From NCBI RefSeq assembly GCF_008364845.1, contig NZ_VTTP01000001.1:620602-684601 (forward strand): a stretch of 64,000 nt of DNA, in the 5' to 3' direction. Source of the stretch: Actinotalea subterranea (GTDB lineage: Bacteria; Actinomycetota; Actinomycetes; Actinomycetales; Cellulomonadaceae). Positions 8,406-16,797 of the stretch are shown here, one piece after another. The notes beneath the pieces are model-generated. The model searched no databases. It had not been told where the DNA came from and saw nothing but the letters and a program-made list of their open reading frames with translations. Made by a program: the position numbers and the translations under genes. How positions within the stretch are numbered: the stretch's first letter is position 1; every line of letters begins with the position of its first letter.

Positions 8406-9596
8406 TCACCCGTCGACGCGGACGACGACGGCGCCCGCCGAGTCGCCCGCCGCGCAGCCCGTGAAGAGGCCCAGCCCGCCGCCGCGGGCGTGCAGGGCGT
8501 GCACGAGCTCGGTCACGGCCCGCGCGCCCGTCGGGCCCTGGGGGTGGCCGTACACGAGCGAGGACCCGTACGGGTTCATGCGCTCGAGCGGGTACCCCGT
8601 CTGCTCGGAGAACCACAGGTCGTTGACCGCGAACGGGTTGTGCGTGGTGACCACGTCCAGGTCCGCCACCTCGACGCCTGCGTCGGCGAGCGCGCGCAGC
8701 GCGGCGGGCACGGGCGCCTTGGGCATGTAGGCGGGGGCGGCGCGGCTGAACCCGGTCGCCAGGATCTGTGCGGTGACGCCGCCCCGTCCTAGCTCGCGGG
8801 CCCGCGCGGCGGACGCGACGACGACGCCCGCGCACCCGTCCGCGGGGTGCGTCTGCGCACCGAACGTCACGACGCCGTCGGGCGCCACGGGTCGGAGCGC
8901 CGCGAGGCCCTCCGCTGTCGTCGGGAACACCCCGTGGTCCGCCTCGAGCCAGCCCTCGCCGCGGCGCCGCGGGATCCGCACGGGCACCATGTACTCGCGC
9001 TGCACGGCCCTGTCGTCCGCGAGCGCCGTCAGGTACTGCTCGTAGCGCATGAGCGCGACCTCGTCGAGCTGCTCGCGCGTGTAGCCGGCGTCCCGCGCCG
9101 TGTTCTCGGCCGTGTCGTTCATGCTCTGGCCGGTCGTGGGGTCGAGCTTCATGGGGTCCAGCACCCAGTGCTCGCTCACGGGGGCGCCGCCCGCCGCCTG
9201 GGCGCTGCTCCACAGCATGAGCGGGCCGTTGCTGGTCCGGTCGGTCACGACACCGATCGTGGTCGAGTGCGCCCCGAGCTCGACCTGCGTCGCGAGGTGC
9301 TCGATGACGGCGGCCGACGTCGCGCAGGCCCGGGCGATCCACGGCCCGCCGTGGTCACCGGCGCCGAGGCGCCGCGAGATGCCCGTGACGCCGTAGAACG
9401 CGTGCTGCTGCGGGACGGTGCAGCCCAGGGTCCACTCGGTGATCTCCTCGGGCGGCAGGCCGCGGTCGGCGAGGGCACGGCCCGTCACGTCGACGGCCAT
9501 GTCGAGGCTGTTGAGCTCGGCGAGCGGGCCCTGCCACTTGGCGAAGGGGGAGGTCCAGCTCATCCCGAACGGGATGTGGGCATCGGAGAACTTCAT
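8406..9596 (-). CDS. Thiolase-family acyl-CoA acetyltransferase
   Basis: 396 residues, normal thiolase length. The nucleophilic cysteine is C91 in ARACATSAAV. The second half has THNPFAVND, the histidine loop YGHPQGPTGAR and the second cysteine in FTGCAAGDSAGAV. Thiolases of this type cleave 3-ketoacyl-CoA with CoA, shortening an acyl or aryl side chain by acetyl-CoA. Its start overlaps the ligase stop by 4 bp (ATGA), so ligase and thiolase are co-translated. Confidence 0.87.
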   Translation of the reverse strand: MKFSDAHIPFGMSWTSPFAKWQGPLAELNSLDMAVDVTGRALADRGLPPEEITEWTLGCTVPQQHAFYGVTGISRRLGAGDHGGPWIARACATSAAVIEHLATQVELGAHSTTIGVVTDRTSNGPLMLWSSAQAAGGAPVSEHWVLDPMKLDPTTGQSMNDTAENTARDAGYTREQLDEVALMRYEQYLTALADDRAVQREYMVPVRIPRRRGEGWLEADHGVFPTTAEGLAALRPVAPDGVVTFGAQTHPADGCAGVVVASAARARELGRGGVTAQILATGFSRAAPAYMPKAPVPAALRALADAGVEVADLDVVTTHNPFAVNDLWFSEQTGYPLERMNPYGSSLVYGHPQGPTGARAVTELVHALHARGGGLGLFTGCAAGDSAGAVVVRVDG

Positions 9597-11419
9597 CGGT
9601 TCCTCTCACCGGGGTCGGGGGCGACGATCGGGTCGACGAGGGCGGGGCGTTCGCCCAGCTCGGTCACGCGACGGCGCAGAGCGCGCATGTCGACCTTGCC
9701 GCTCGGGCTTCGCTCGAGCTCGTCCACCAGGTACAACCTGCGGGGCTTCTTGTAGCCGGCGAGCCGCTCGCCGACCGCGTCCTGGATCTGCTGCGCGGTG
9801 ATCGGGGAGCCCGGCGCGGTGACGACCATGGCCGTGACGACCTCGCCCCAGCGCGGGTCCGGGAGGCCGAAGACGACGGCGTCGACGACGTCCGGGACGG
9901 CCAGGAGGGCCTCCTCGACCTCACCGGGGTACACCTTCTCCCCGCCCGTGTTGACGACGGCCGAGCCGCGGCCGAGCATCTCGACGTACCCGTCGCCGAG
10001 CACCTGGACGTAGTCGCCGGGCATGACGTACCGCACGCCGTCGATCACGGGGTACGTCTGGGCGGTGCGCTCGGGGTCGTCGTGGTAGCCCAGGGGCATC
10101 GCGCCCCGGTACGCGAGCGTGCCGATCGCACCGACGACGTCCTGGACCTCGGTGCGCTCCGGCGAGAGCACGACGGCCCCCGGTGCGAGGCGCGGGCGGC
10201 ACGGCAGGTCCTGCGGCCCGCGCACGACCCCGTAGGCGAAGGGGCCGCCCTCGCTCGAGCCGATGATGTCGATGAGGGTCGCGCCCGGCGCGTGCGCGAT
10301 CAGCCGTCGCTTGAGCTCGTCGGACCAGACCATGCCGGAGCTGAGGACCGTGCCGAGGCTCGAGATGTCCGCGACGGGACCGTCGGCGGCGTCCAGGACG
10401 TCCACGAGCGGCCCGACGACGGCGTTGCCCGCGACGATCAGGCGCGTCACGCCGTGCTCCTCGATGGCGCGCAGGGCCGCGCGCGGGTCGAACCGCGCCG
10501 TGGGCAGGAACACCACGGTCCCGCCCAGCACCATCGCGTTCATGACGTTGAACAGGGCCGTCGCGTGCATCATCGGCGGCAGCGGGAGGCACACGGTGCG
10601 GGGCAGGTCCGCGCGCGCCGCGATCCGTGTGACGTCGTCGAGCGTCGTCGGCGGCTCGACGGGCAGGGACGCGTAGATCGAGAACTGCTGGCTGTCGAAG
10701 AGGTTGCCGTGGGTCCACACGACGGCCTTGGGCCGGCCGGTCGTGCCACCGGTGAACATGAAGATCTTGTGCTCGGGGCCGAGCGGCCGGGGTGCGAGCG
10801 GTGGGCGTCCGAGCGCGGAGGCGAACGGGACGCCGGGGACGGGTTCGGGGGCGTCGTCGGGCACCGGCCCGCGGCCGCCGGGACCTGCGGGCGCGTCGCC
10901 GTCGGGCACGTGCAGGACGAGCCCGGGCAGCCCGACCCGGTCGGCGGCGTCCCGGACGGCCTCCGCGAGGCTCGTGGGGAAGACGAGGGCTGCGGGCCGC
11001 GCGACCTCGAGCAGGTAGGCGAGCTCACCGCCGTGGTAGCGGAAGTTGATGTTGACCGGGATCGCGCCGATCTTGTACGCCGCGTAGAGGGTCGTGAGGT
11101 ACTCGGCGCGGTTGTACATGAAGATCGCGACGGTCGAGTCGACCCCCAGGCCGTGCTCGACGAAGGTCGCCGCGAGGCGGGCGGCGGTCTCCTCGAACTC
11201 GGCGTAGGTCACCGTCCGCCCGCCGGCGACGACCGCCGGCCGGTCGGGGACGGCGCGTGCCACGGCGTCCCAGATGGTGGCGTAGTTGGCGCGGTCGAGG
11301 CCGACCGGTGCCGGCGCGCCGTCGGGGACGGGGCCGGGGTTCACGTCGGGGACCCCGCCGGGCGCCCGGTCCTCGGGTGGCGTCGCGGCGGGTCGGGGCG
11401 GGCTGGGGTGCGGGGTCAC
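9593..11419 (-). CDS. AMP-forming acyl-CoA synthetase (ANL superfamily)
   Basis: 608 residues. The phosphate loop FMFTGGTTGRPKAVVWTH, the YRGAMPLGYHDD segment, the GDYVQVLGDG hinge region and the C-terminal catalytic-lysine region SPSGKVDMRAL are all in order. The enzyme activates a carboxylic acid to acyl-AMP then acyl-CoA. The N-terminal 40 residues are Pro/Ala-rich and probably disordered. GTG 11419 is supported by an upstream AGAGG; a later start near Val40 is possible. As first gene of the operon it should define the substrate, probably an aryl-alkanoic or hydroxycinnamic acid given the PaaX neighbours. Confidence 0.87.
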   Translation of the reverse strand: MTPHPSPPRPAATPPEDRAPGGVPDVNPGPVPDGAPAPVGLDRANYATIWDAVARAVPDRPAVVAGGRTVTYAEFEETAARLAATFVEHGLGVDSTVAIFMYNRAEYLTTLYAAYKIGAIPVNINFRYHGGELAYLLEVARPAALVFPTSLAEAVRDAADRVGLPGLVLHVPDGDAPAGPGGRGPVPDDAPEPVPGVPFASALGRPPLAPRPLGPEHKIFMFTGGTTGRPKAVVWTHGNLFDSQQFSIYASLPVEPPTTLDDVTRIAARADLPRTVCLPLPPMMHATALFNVMNAMVLGGTVVFLPTARFDPRAALRAIEEHGVTRLIVAGNAVVGPLVDVLDAADGPVADISSLGTVLSSGMVWSDELKRRLIAHAPGATLIDIIGSSEGGPFAYGVVRGPQDLPCRPRLAPGAVVLSPERTEVQDVVGAIGTLAYRGAMPLGYHDDPERTAQTYPVIDGVRYVMPGDYVQVLGDGYVEMLGRGSAVVNTGGEKVYPGEVEEALLAVPDVVDAVVFGLPDPRWGEVVTAMVVTAPGSPITAQQIQDAVGERLAGYKKPRRLYLVDELERSPSGKVDMRALRRRVTELGERPALVDPIVAPDPGERNR

Positions 11420-11509
11420 GTCTGCCTCTGCTCACATCCTCGTGGGCGACACCGCGTCGGGGACGCGGCGGGTGCTGACGTGCCGATGCTGCCTGCTCGC
11501 AGCCCGAAA

Positions 11510-11537
11510 CGTCAAGCACTCTCGTGACGATCGTCAC
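11510..11537. promoter_or_regulatory. Promoter region of the ligase operon with 14-bp palindrome
   Basis: GTGACGATCGTCAC at 11524-11537 is a perfect 14-bp palindrome. Reading on the minus strand it lies just upstream of TTGACG (11515-11510), a candidate -35 for the acyl-CoA synthetase gene that starts at 11419. A palindrome upstream of -35 suggests an activator or a repressor with partial overlap. No clear -10 was found. Confidence 0.4.
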
Positions 11538-11567
11538 CAAGACGTCGAATGACGAGGCCCTGCGCCG

Positions 11568-12455
11568 TCAGCCGAGCCTGCGCTCGAGCTCCCCCCGCGC
11601 CGGCTCGACGAGCGCGGCGTGCAGGCCTCGGAACGTCGCGACCGAGAGCGCTGCCGGCCAGTCGTCCGCGAGGTGCTCGGCCGGCAGGCGCGGCACGGCC
11701 CGCAGCAGGTCGAGCCAATCGGCGACCAGCGCCGTCAGGTCCGCCAGCGCGGCCGGCCCGCCGCCGGGCGCCCGGCCGGCCCACCGGCGCCGGAACTCCT
11801 CGTGCCGCACCCGCATCTCGTCGAGCCGCCAGGCCGTGCGCACGCTGCGGGCGGCCGAGAACCCGGGGACCTCGTGCGCGCGGAACGCCACGAGCTCCAT
11901 CGCGTCGGCGGGGCCGCCGTCGAGCGCTCCCCCACCGGGCGCGTCGTCGTCGGGACGCCCGTCGTGCACGCCGCCGAGCGCCTCGGCGACGTCCACCTCG
12001 CCGGGCGCGATCCACAGGCCGTCGCGCAGCAGGCCGAAGCCGGCCCACGCGAGCTGGGCACGCACCCGGTGCCGCATGTCCCGCCGGCTCTCGGGCACGG
12101 AGAAGGTCACCAGGGTCCAGCCCGTCCCGAGCGGCGCGAAGGGGTCGTCGGCGAACACGCGCCCCTTGGCCTCGCGCAGCACCCGCTCGCTCTCAGGAGT
12201 GAGCACGTGCGAGACGGTGCGCCCGACGCGGATCGGGGCGAGCAGGCCCCGCGCGGCCATCCGGTTGAGGGTCGCGCGCGTCGCCGCCTCCCCGACGCCG
12301 AGCTCGGCCAGCAGGGCGATGAGCTCGGCGGTGGGCAGCGGGCCGACGTCGCGATCCACGACGAGCTCGCCCATGAACGCCAGCAGCAGCTGCTCGGGGC
12401 GGCGCCTGACCGCCTCCGGACCCGGACCGGCGAGGTCCGCGGAGGGCTTCGGCAT
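11568..12455 (-). CDS. PaaX-family transcriptional regulator (copy 2)
   Basis: 295 residues from ATG 12455. The winged-helix part contains LLLAFMGELVV and AATRATLNRMAARGLLAPIRVGRT. The middle domain has WTLVTFSVPESRRDMRHRVRAQLAWAGFGLLRDGLWIAP, as in PaaX. Compared with copy 1 it has a Gly/Asp-rich insertion around residues 185-200. CATACT lies seven bases upstream of the ATG with no ribosome-binding site between, suggesting a leaderless mRNA. It is divergent from the ABC importer and upstream of the ligase operon, so it could control both. Confidence 0.87.
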   Translation of the reverse strand: MPKPSADLAGPGPEAVRRRPEQLLLAFMGELVVDRDVGPLPTAELIALLAELGVGEAATRATLNRMAARGLLAPIRVGRTVSHVLTPESERVLREAKGRVFADDPFAPLGTGWTLVTFSVPESRRDMRHRVRAQLAWAGFGLLRDGLWIAPGEVDVAEALGGVHDGRPDDDAPGGGALDGGPADAMELVAFRAHEVPGFSAARSVRTAWRLDEMRVRHEEFRRRWAGRAPGGGPAALADLTALVADWLDLLRAVPRLPAEHLADDWPAALSVATFRGLHAALVEPARGELERRLG

Positions 12456-12513
12456 GCGCGGGAGTATGGCACGCCCGCCCGGCCACGGGCCGCGACCGAT
12501 GCCGCAAGACGAT

Positions 12514-12562
12514 TGACATGCGTGACATCCAGTTGCACGATGGCCGCACAAGTGTCATGCAT
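12514..12562. promoter_or_regulatory. Candidate PaaX-2 operator region
   Basis: Two direct TGACAT copies (12514-12519 and 12523-12528) are followed by an inverted repeat ATGCGTGACA (12518-12527) / TGTCATGCAT (12553-12562) with one mismatch in ten. The block lies between the PaaX-2 start (12455) and the ABC lipoprotein start (12636). The shared TGACAT half-site with the first PaaX promoter supports a PaaX role. Confidence 0.45.
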
Positions 12563-12635
12563 CACACGTCAGCGTCGACGGCGCACGGCACTCCCCCGCT
12601 CGACACCCGAGATTCAACGGAGAATTGAGGCCCCC

Positions 12636-13622
12636 ATGAACCGACGTCCCGCCCTCCTGGCGGCACTCGTCGCGTCGTTGTCGCTGGGACTTGCCGCGTG
12701 CTCGTCCGGCGAGACCACGCCCGAGGAGCCGGGCACCTCCGCCGCGGTCGGGGCCGAGTCCCCGCGGGCCATCACGATCGGCGCGCTGAGCATCAGCGAG
12801 ACCGCGCCCCTGTGGGCGGCGGTCGAGGCCGGCGTCTTCGCCGAGCACGGGCTCGACGTCACGGTCCAGCCGATCCAGGGCGGCGCGCAGGCCATGCCGG
12901 CCCTCCTCAACGGCGACGTCGACTTCTCGATCGGCCAGCCGTTCGGCGCCATGCGCGCGAGCCTCCAGGGCCTCGACGTGCGGGTGATCTCGAACTACGC
13001 GGAGAGCTACACCGAGGGCGACGACATCAACTCGGTCGTGACCGGCGCCGACAGCGGGATCAGCCGACCGGCCGACCTCGCGGGCAAGCGCGTCTCGGTC
13101 AACTCCCTGGGCGCCGCGGGCGACCTGACGATCATGGCGGCGGTCGAGGCGGACGGCGGCGACCCGAGCACCATCGAGTTCGTCGAGGTCGCCTTCCCGG
13201 ATGCCCAGGCCCAGCTCGAGTCGGGCAACATCGACGCCGCGTGGGTGCCCGAGCCGTTCGTCTCGATGATCGTCGGCGCGGGTGGCTCACGCGTCGTCGA
13301 CCCCTACCAGGCGGTGCTGCCCGGCCTGCCGACGCTCGTCGTGCAGACCACGGGCGCGACGGTCACCGACGACCCGGAGCTCGTCCAGGCCGTGCGCGAC
13401 GCGTTCGCGGACGCGTTCACGTGGGCGCAGGAGAACGACGAGGCGCTGCGCCAGTCACTCGTCGACGAGATGTCGCTGCCCGAGGCCGCCGCGCAGTCGC
13501 TGCCGCTCCCGCACTTCACCACGCCGATCGACCGCGACGTGCTCCAGAGCCTGGCCGACCTCGCGGTCGAGCACGAGTTCTTCGAGCAGGCCCCCGACCT
13601 CGACACCCTCATCTCCGAGTGA
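12636..13622 (+). CDS. ABC transporter substrate-binding lipoprotein (SsuA/NMT1-like)
   Basis: 328 residues. A lipoprotein signal peptide ends LGLAAC, placing the protein on the outer face of the membrane. The mature part fits the NMT1/SsuA fold used for nitrate, taurine, alkanesulfonate, phthalate and similar anions: APLWAAVEAGVFAEHGLDVTV, then GDVDFSIGQPFG and AAWVPEPFVSMIV. The stop overlaps the permease GTG start in a GTGA. Placed beside aromatic catabolic genes and a PaaX regulator, the ligand is more likely an aromatic acid than a sulfonate. Confidence 0.85.
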   Translation: MNRRPALLAALVASLSLGLAACSSGETTPEEPGTSAAVGAESPRAITIGALSISETAPLWAAVEAGVFAEHGLDVTVQPIQGGAQAMPALLNGDVDFSIGQPFGAMRASLQGLDVRVISNYAESYTEGDDINSVVTGADSGISRPADLAGKRVSVNSLGAAGDLTIMAAVEADGGDPSTIEFVEVAFPDAQAQLESGNIDAAWVPEPFVSMIVGAGGSRVVDPYQAVLPGLPTLVVQTTGATVTDDPELVQAVRDAFADAFTWAQENDEALRQSLVDEMSLPEAAAQSLPLPHFTTPIDRDVLQSLADLAVEHEFFEQAPDLDTLISE

Positions 13623-14611
13623 CCCAGCAGACCGACATGGTGAACGGCTCGCGTCCTGGCGGCGGCAGCCCCGGGACGCGGGCCGTCCCCGTCGGGCCGG
13701 GCGCGGGCCGCCCCGACGCACCGGCCGGCGCGGCACCCGGCGCACCGGCCGACGTCACCCCCCGTGCCCCGCGCCCCGGTGGGCGCAGCGCCGGCCCGGC
13801 CGCTGGCCGTCGTCGCACCGGCCGTCCGGGGCCGGCCCGGGCCGGCGGGTCCGCGGCGCTGGGCGCCCTCGGCGTCGTCGGCTGCGTCCTGACCTGGGAG
13901 GTCGTCGCCCTCGCAGAGGTGGTCAACCCCGCGTACCTGCCGCGCTTCACGACGACGGCGGCGCGCCTGGTCACCGAGCTCGGCACGCCCCGGTTCTGGT
14001 CCGCCCTGGGCGACACCGTCGTCACGTGGGCGCTCGGCCTCGCGATCGCCGTCGTGGCCGCCCTCGTCGCCGGGACCGTCATCGGCCTCGTCCCGTTCCT
14101 GCGGCGGGCCACCCGCTCCACGGTCGAGTTCCTGCGGCCGATCCCGTCGGTCGCGATCATCCCGCTCGCCGTGCTGATCGCCGGCCTCTCGCGCGAGGCG
14201 GCGCTCGTCGTCGTCGTCTACGCGCCGTTCTGGCAGGTGCTCATCCAGGTGCTCTACGGCGTCGCGGACGTCGACACGGTGGCACAGGACACGGCCCGCA
14301 GCTTCGGGCTCGGCTGGCTGCGCAGGCTGCATCACGTGGTGCTCCCGACCGCCCTGCCCTACGTCATCACCGGTTTCCGCCTCGCCGCCTCGATCGCCCT
14401 CGTGCTGACCATCACCGCCGAGCTCGTGATCGGCAACCCCGGGATCGGCCGGCAGATCGACGTGTACCGGTCCGCCCCCGACGCGCCCGGCCTCTACGCC
14501 CTGGTGCTCGTGACCGGCGCCCTCGGGCTCCTCGTCAACCTCGGCACCCGGGCCGTCGAGCGACGGGTCCTGCACTGGCACCCGTCGGTCCGCAAGGAGG
14601 GTGCCGCGTGA
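13619..14611 (+). CDS. ABC transporter permease 1 (SsuC-like)
   Basis: 330 residues. About 75 N-terminal residues are Pro/Ala/Gly/Arg-rich and cytoplasmic, then six predicted helices. The ATPase-contact loop is TARSFGLGWLRRLHHVVLP followed by ALPYVITGFRLA, as in SsuC/TauC permeases. GTG 13619 gives a 4-bp overlap with the binding-protein stop; an ATG at 13637 is the alternative. It pairs with permease 2 to form a heterodimeric channel. Confidence 0.82.
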   Translation: MTQQTDMVNGSRPGGGSPGTRAVPVGPGAGRPDAPAGAAPGAPADVTPRAPRPGGRSAGPAAGRRRTGRPGPARAGGSAALGALGVVGCVLTWEVVALAEVVNPAYLPRFTTTAARLVTELGTPRFWSALGDTVVTWALGLAIAVVAALVAGTVIGLVPFLRRATRSTVEFLRPIPSVAIIPLAVLIAGLSREAALVVVVYAPFWQVLIQVLYGVADVDTVAQDTARSFGLGWLRRLHHVVLPTALPYVITGFRLAASIALVLTITAELVIGNPGIGRQIDVYRSAPDAPGLYALVLVTGALGLLVNLGTRAVERRVLHWHPSVRKEGAA

Positions 14612-15396
14612 GGACCACCGCCCGCCGCGCGCTCGTCTCCGTCGGCTTCGCCGCCGGCCTGCCCGCGCTCCTCGTGGCCGCGTGGGCGCTGGCCACCCAG
14701 GGCACGACGAGCCTCTACTTCCCCTCGCCCGCACGGGTCGCGCAGGCCTTCACGCGCACGTGGCTCGCCCCGGAGACGATCACGGGCGACGTCCTGCCCA
14801 GCCTCGCCCGCTTCGGCATCGGCGTGCTCCTGTCCATCGTCATCGGCGTGGTCGCGGGGACGGCCATCGGCGCGACGCCGTGGCTCCGGGCCCTGCTCGA
14901 GCCCATGCTCGAGTTCTTCCGGGCCATCCCACCCGTGGTCCTGGTGCCCGTCCTCATGCTCCTGCTCGGCATCGACGACACGATGAAGCTCGCCGTGATC
15001 GTCTCGGGCAGCGTCTGGCCCGTCCTGCTCAACACGATCGAGGGCGTCCGGGCGATGGATCCCGTGCTCACGGACACGTCCCGGTCCTACCGGGTCCGTG
15101 GGGCGCTGGCCTACCGCTACTTCGTGCTGCCGGCCGCGAGCCCGCAGATCATGGCCGGCATCAGGCTCTGCCTGTCCATCGGCCTGATCCTCATGGTGAT
15201 CTCGGAGATGTTCGCCTCGTCGTCGGGGCTGGGCTACCAGATCGTCTACTTCCAGCGGCAGTACATGGTCGCCGAGATGTGGAGCGGCATCCTGCTGCTC
15301 GGTCTCGTCGGCGTGGTCGTGGCCGCGGTCTTCCAGCTCGTCGAACGACGGGTCCTGCACTGGTACCACGGCTCGAGAGAGGTCGCACGTGGCTGA
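14608..15396 (+). CDS. ABC transporter permease 2 (SsuC-like)
   Basis: 262 residues, six predicted helices. A strong AAGGAGG lies upstream of the GTG start, which overlaps the permease 1 stop by 4 bp. The coupling loop reads TDTSRSYRVRGALAYRYFVLPAA then SPQIMAGIRLCLSIGLILMV. It ends LHWYHGSREVARG and overlaps the ATPase gene by 8 bp. Both permeases end with a VERRVLHW sequence, showing they are paralogues from a duplication. Confidence 0.85.
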   Translation: MRTTARRALVSVGFAAGLPALLVAAWALATQGTTSLYFPSPARVAQAFTRTWLAPETITGDVLPSLARFGIGVLLSIVIGVVAGTAIGATPWLRALLEPMLEFFRAIPPVVLVPVLMLLLGIDDTMKLAVIVSGSVWPVLLNTIEGVRAMDPVLTDTSRSYRVRGALAYRYFVLPAASPQIMAGIRLCLSIGLILMVISEMFASSSGLGYQIVYFQRQYMVAEMWSGILLLGLVGVVVAAVFQLVERRVLHWYHGSREVARG

Positions 15397-16195
15397 GAAC
15401 ACCCCCCTGCTGTCCGTCCGGGAGCTGAGCAAGACGTACCCGGGCGCGAACGGGCCGGTCGAGGCGATCGGCTCGATCAGCTTCGACGTGCACCCCGGTG
15501 AGCTGGTGTGCATCGTCGGGCCGTCGGGCTGCGGCAAGACGACGCTCCTCAAGTGCCTCGCGGGCCTGCTGCCCCCGACGTCGGGCTCGGTCATGCTCGA
15601 CGGCGCGGAGGTGAGCGCACCACCGAAGAAGATGGCGCTCGTCTTCCAGGAGTACGGCCGGAGCCTGTACCCGTGGCTCACGGTGCGGGACAACGTGGCG
15701 CTGCCCCTCAAGGCCCGCGGCGTCCCCCGCGCGGAGCGGCTGGCCGCGGTCGAGCGGGCCGTCGAGGAGGTCGGCCTCGCCCACGCGCTGGACACCTACC
15801 CGTGGCAGCTGTCCGGCGGCATGCAGCAGCGCGTGGCGATCGCGCGGGCCGTGGCCTACCAGCCGGAGGTGCTCGTCATGGACGAGCCGTTCGCGGCGGT
15901 CGACGCGCAGACCCGGGCAGACCTCGAGGACCTCGTCCGCCGCGTCTGGAAGGACCTCGGGGTGACCGTGCTCTTCGTGACGCACGACATCGACGAGTCC
16001 GTCTACCTCGGGGGCCGGGTGCTCGTGCTCTCGAGCTCGCCGACCGTGGTGCAGGAGGACCTCGCGATCGACCTGCCGGCCGAGCGGGACCAGCTCACCA
16101 CGCGCGCGCTCCCCCGGTTCACCGAGCTGCGGACCCACGTGTACGGGCAGATCCAGCGCGCCAAGCGCGGGGAGGCCGTGCCTGCCGTCAGGTGA
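15389..16195 (+). CDS. ABC transporter ATP-binding protein (SsuB/TauB-like)
   Basis: 268 residues. Walker A GPSGCGKTT, Q-loop VFQEYGRSLYPW, signature LSGGMQQRVAIARA, Walker B VLVMDEPFAAVD and switch histidine VTHDIDE are all intact. The 30-residue C-terminal tail follows the core. It energises the importer formed with the two permeases upstream. The 3' end overlaps the convergent MarR gene by 8 bp, with no room for a conventional terminator. Confidence 0.9.
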   Translation: MAENTPLLSVRELSKTYPGANGPVEAIGSISFDVHPGELVCIVGPSGCGKTTLLKCLAGLLPPTSGSVMLDGAEVSAPPKKMALVFQEYGRSLYPWLTVRDNVALPLKARGVPRAERLAAVERAVEEVGLAHALDTYPWQLSGGMQQRVAIARAVAYQPEVLVMDEPFAAVDAQTRADLEDLVRRVWKDLGVTVLFVTHDIDESVYLGGRVLVLSSSPTVVQEDLAIDLPAERDQLTTRALPRFTELRTHVYGQIQRAKRGEAVPAVR

Positions 16196-16757
16196 GCGGG
16201 GCCGGGTCGCCGTCGGCGGGGGCCGCGCCGTCGGCGCCGTGCACGCCGCGCAGGACCGTGGTCAGGAGCCGCTGGAGGACGTCCCGCTCCTCGCGCGTGA
16301 GCGCGGAGGTCAGGACGGCGTCGACCCGCGACGCCGACGGCGCGACGTCGCGCAGCACCTCCCGGCCCGCCCGGGTGAGGCGCACGACGTTGCGGCGCCG
16401 GTCCGCATCGGCGCGTGCGCGGGCGACGAGGCCACGCGCCTCGAGGCGGCCGACGAGGCCGGCGACGGTCGAGCGGTCGAGGTCCAGGGCGTCGCAGAGC
16501 TCCCGTTGGCTCGCCTCGCCGAGGCGGTGGAGCACGTTGAGCACACCGAACTGGACGTTCGTGAGCCTGGCGCCCACCTGCTGCGCCCACGCGACCAGGT
16601 GGGCCTGCTGCGCACGGCGCAGGAGGAACCCGGTGTGGTGCGCGAGGTCGAGGGGCAGGTCGTCGGGCACGTCGTCCGGCACGCCGTCGGGCACCGCGCC
16701 GTCCCGCACCGCGCCGTCCCGCACCGCGCCGTCGTGCGTCAGGTTCCCGTCGGTCAC
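16188..16757 (-). CDS. MarR-family regulator of the gentisate operon
   Basis: 189 residues. The winged helix includes LTNVQFGVLNVLHRLGEASQRELCDALDLDRSTVAGLVGRLEARGLV and the wing ADADRRRNVVRLT. The first 35 residues are a low-complexity Asp/Gly/Val/Pro run encoded by a 15-bp tandem repeat. It is the last gene of the gentisate operon, 40 bp behind the isomerase. It most likely binds the palindrome upstream of the dioxygenase and releases on an aromatic ligand, as MarR homologues of such operons do. Confidence 0.83.
   Translation of the reverse strand: MTDGNLTHDGAVRDGAVRDGAVPDGVPDDVPDDLPLDLAHHTGFLLRRAQQAHLVAWAQQVGARLTNVQFGVLNVLHRLGEASQRELCDALDLDRSTVAGLVGRLEARGLVARARADADRRRNVVRLTRAGREVLRDVAPSASRVDAVLTSALTREERDVLQRLLTTVLRGVHGADGAAPADGDPAPLT
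16692..16736. repeat. 15-bp tandem repeat within the marR 5' end
   Basis: Three units of CACCGCGCCGTCCCG (16692, 16707, 16722; the last has two changes) encode the repeated GAVRD residues at the start of the MarR protein. Unit length is a multiple of three, so copy-number change would keep frame and only alter N-terminal length. Confidence 0.75.
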
Positions 16758-16797
16758 CGGGCCATCATCCTCGGGCGCGGCCGCTTCCCGGCGGACG

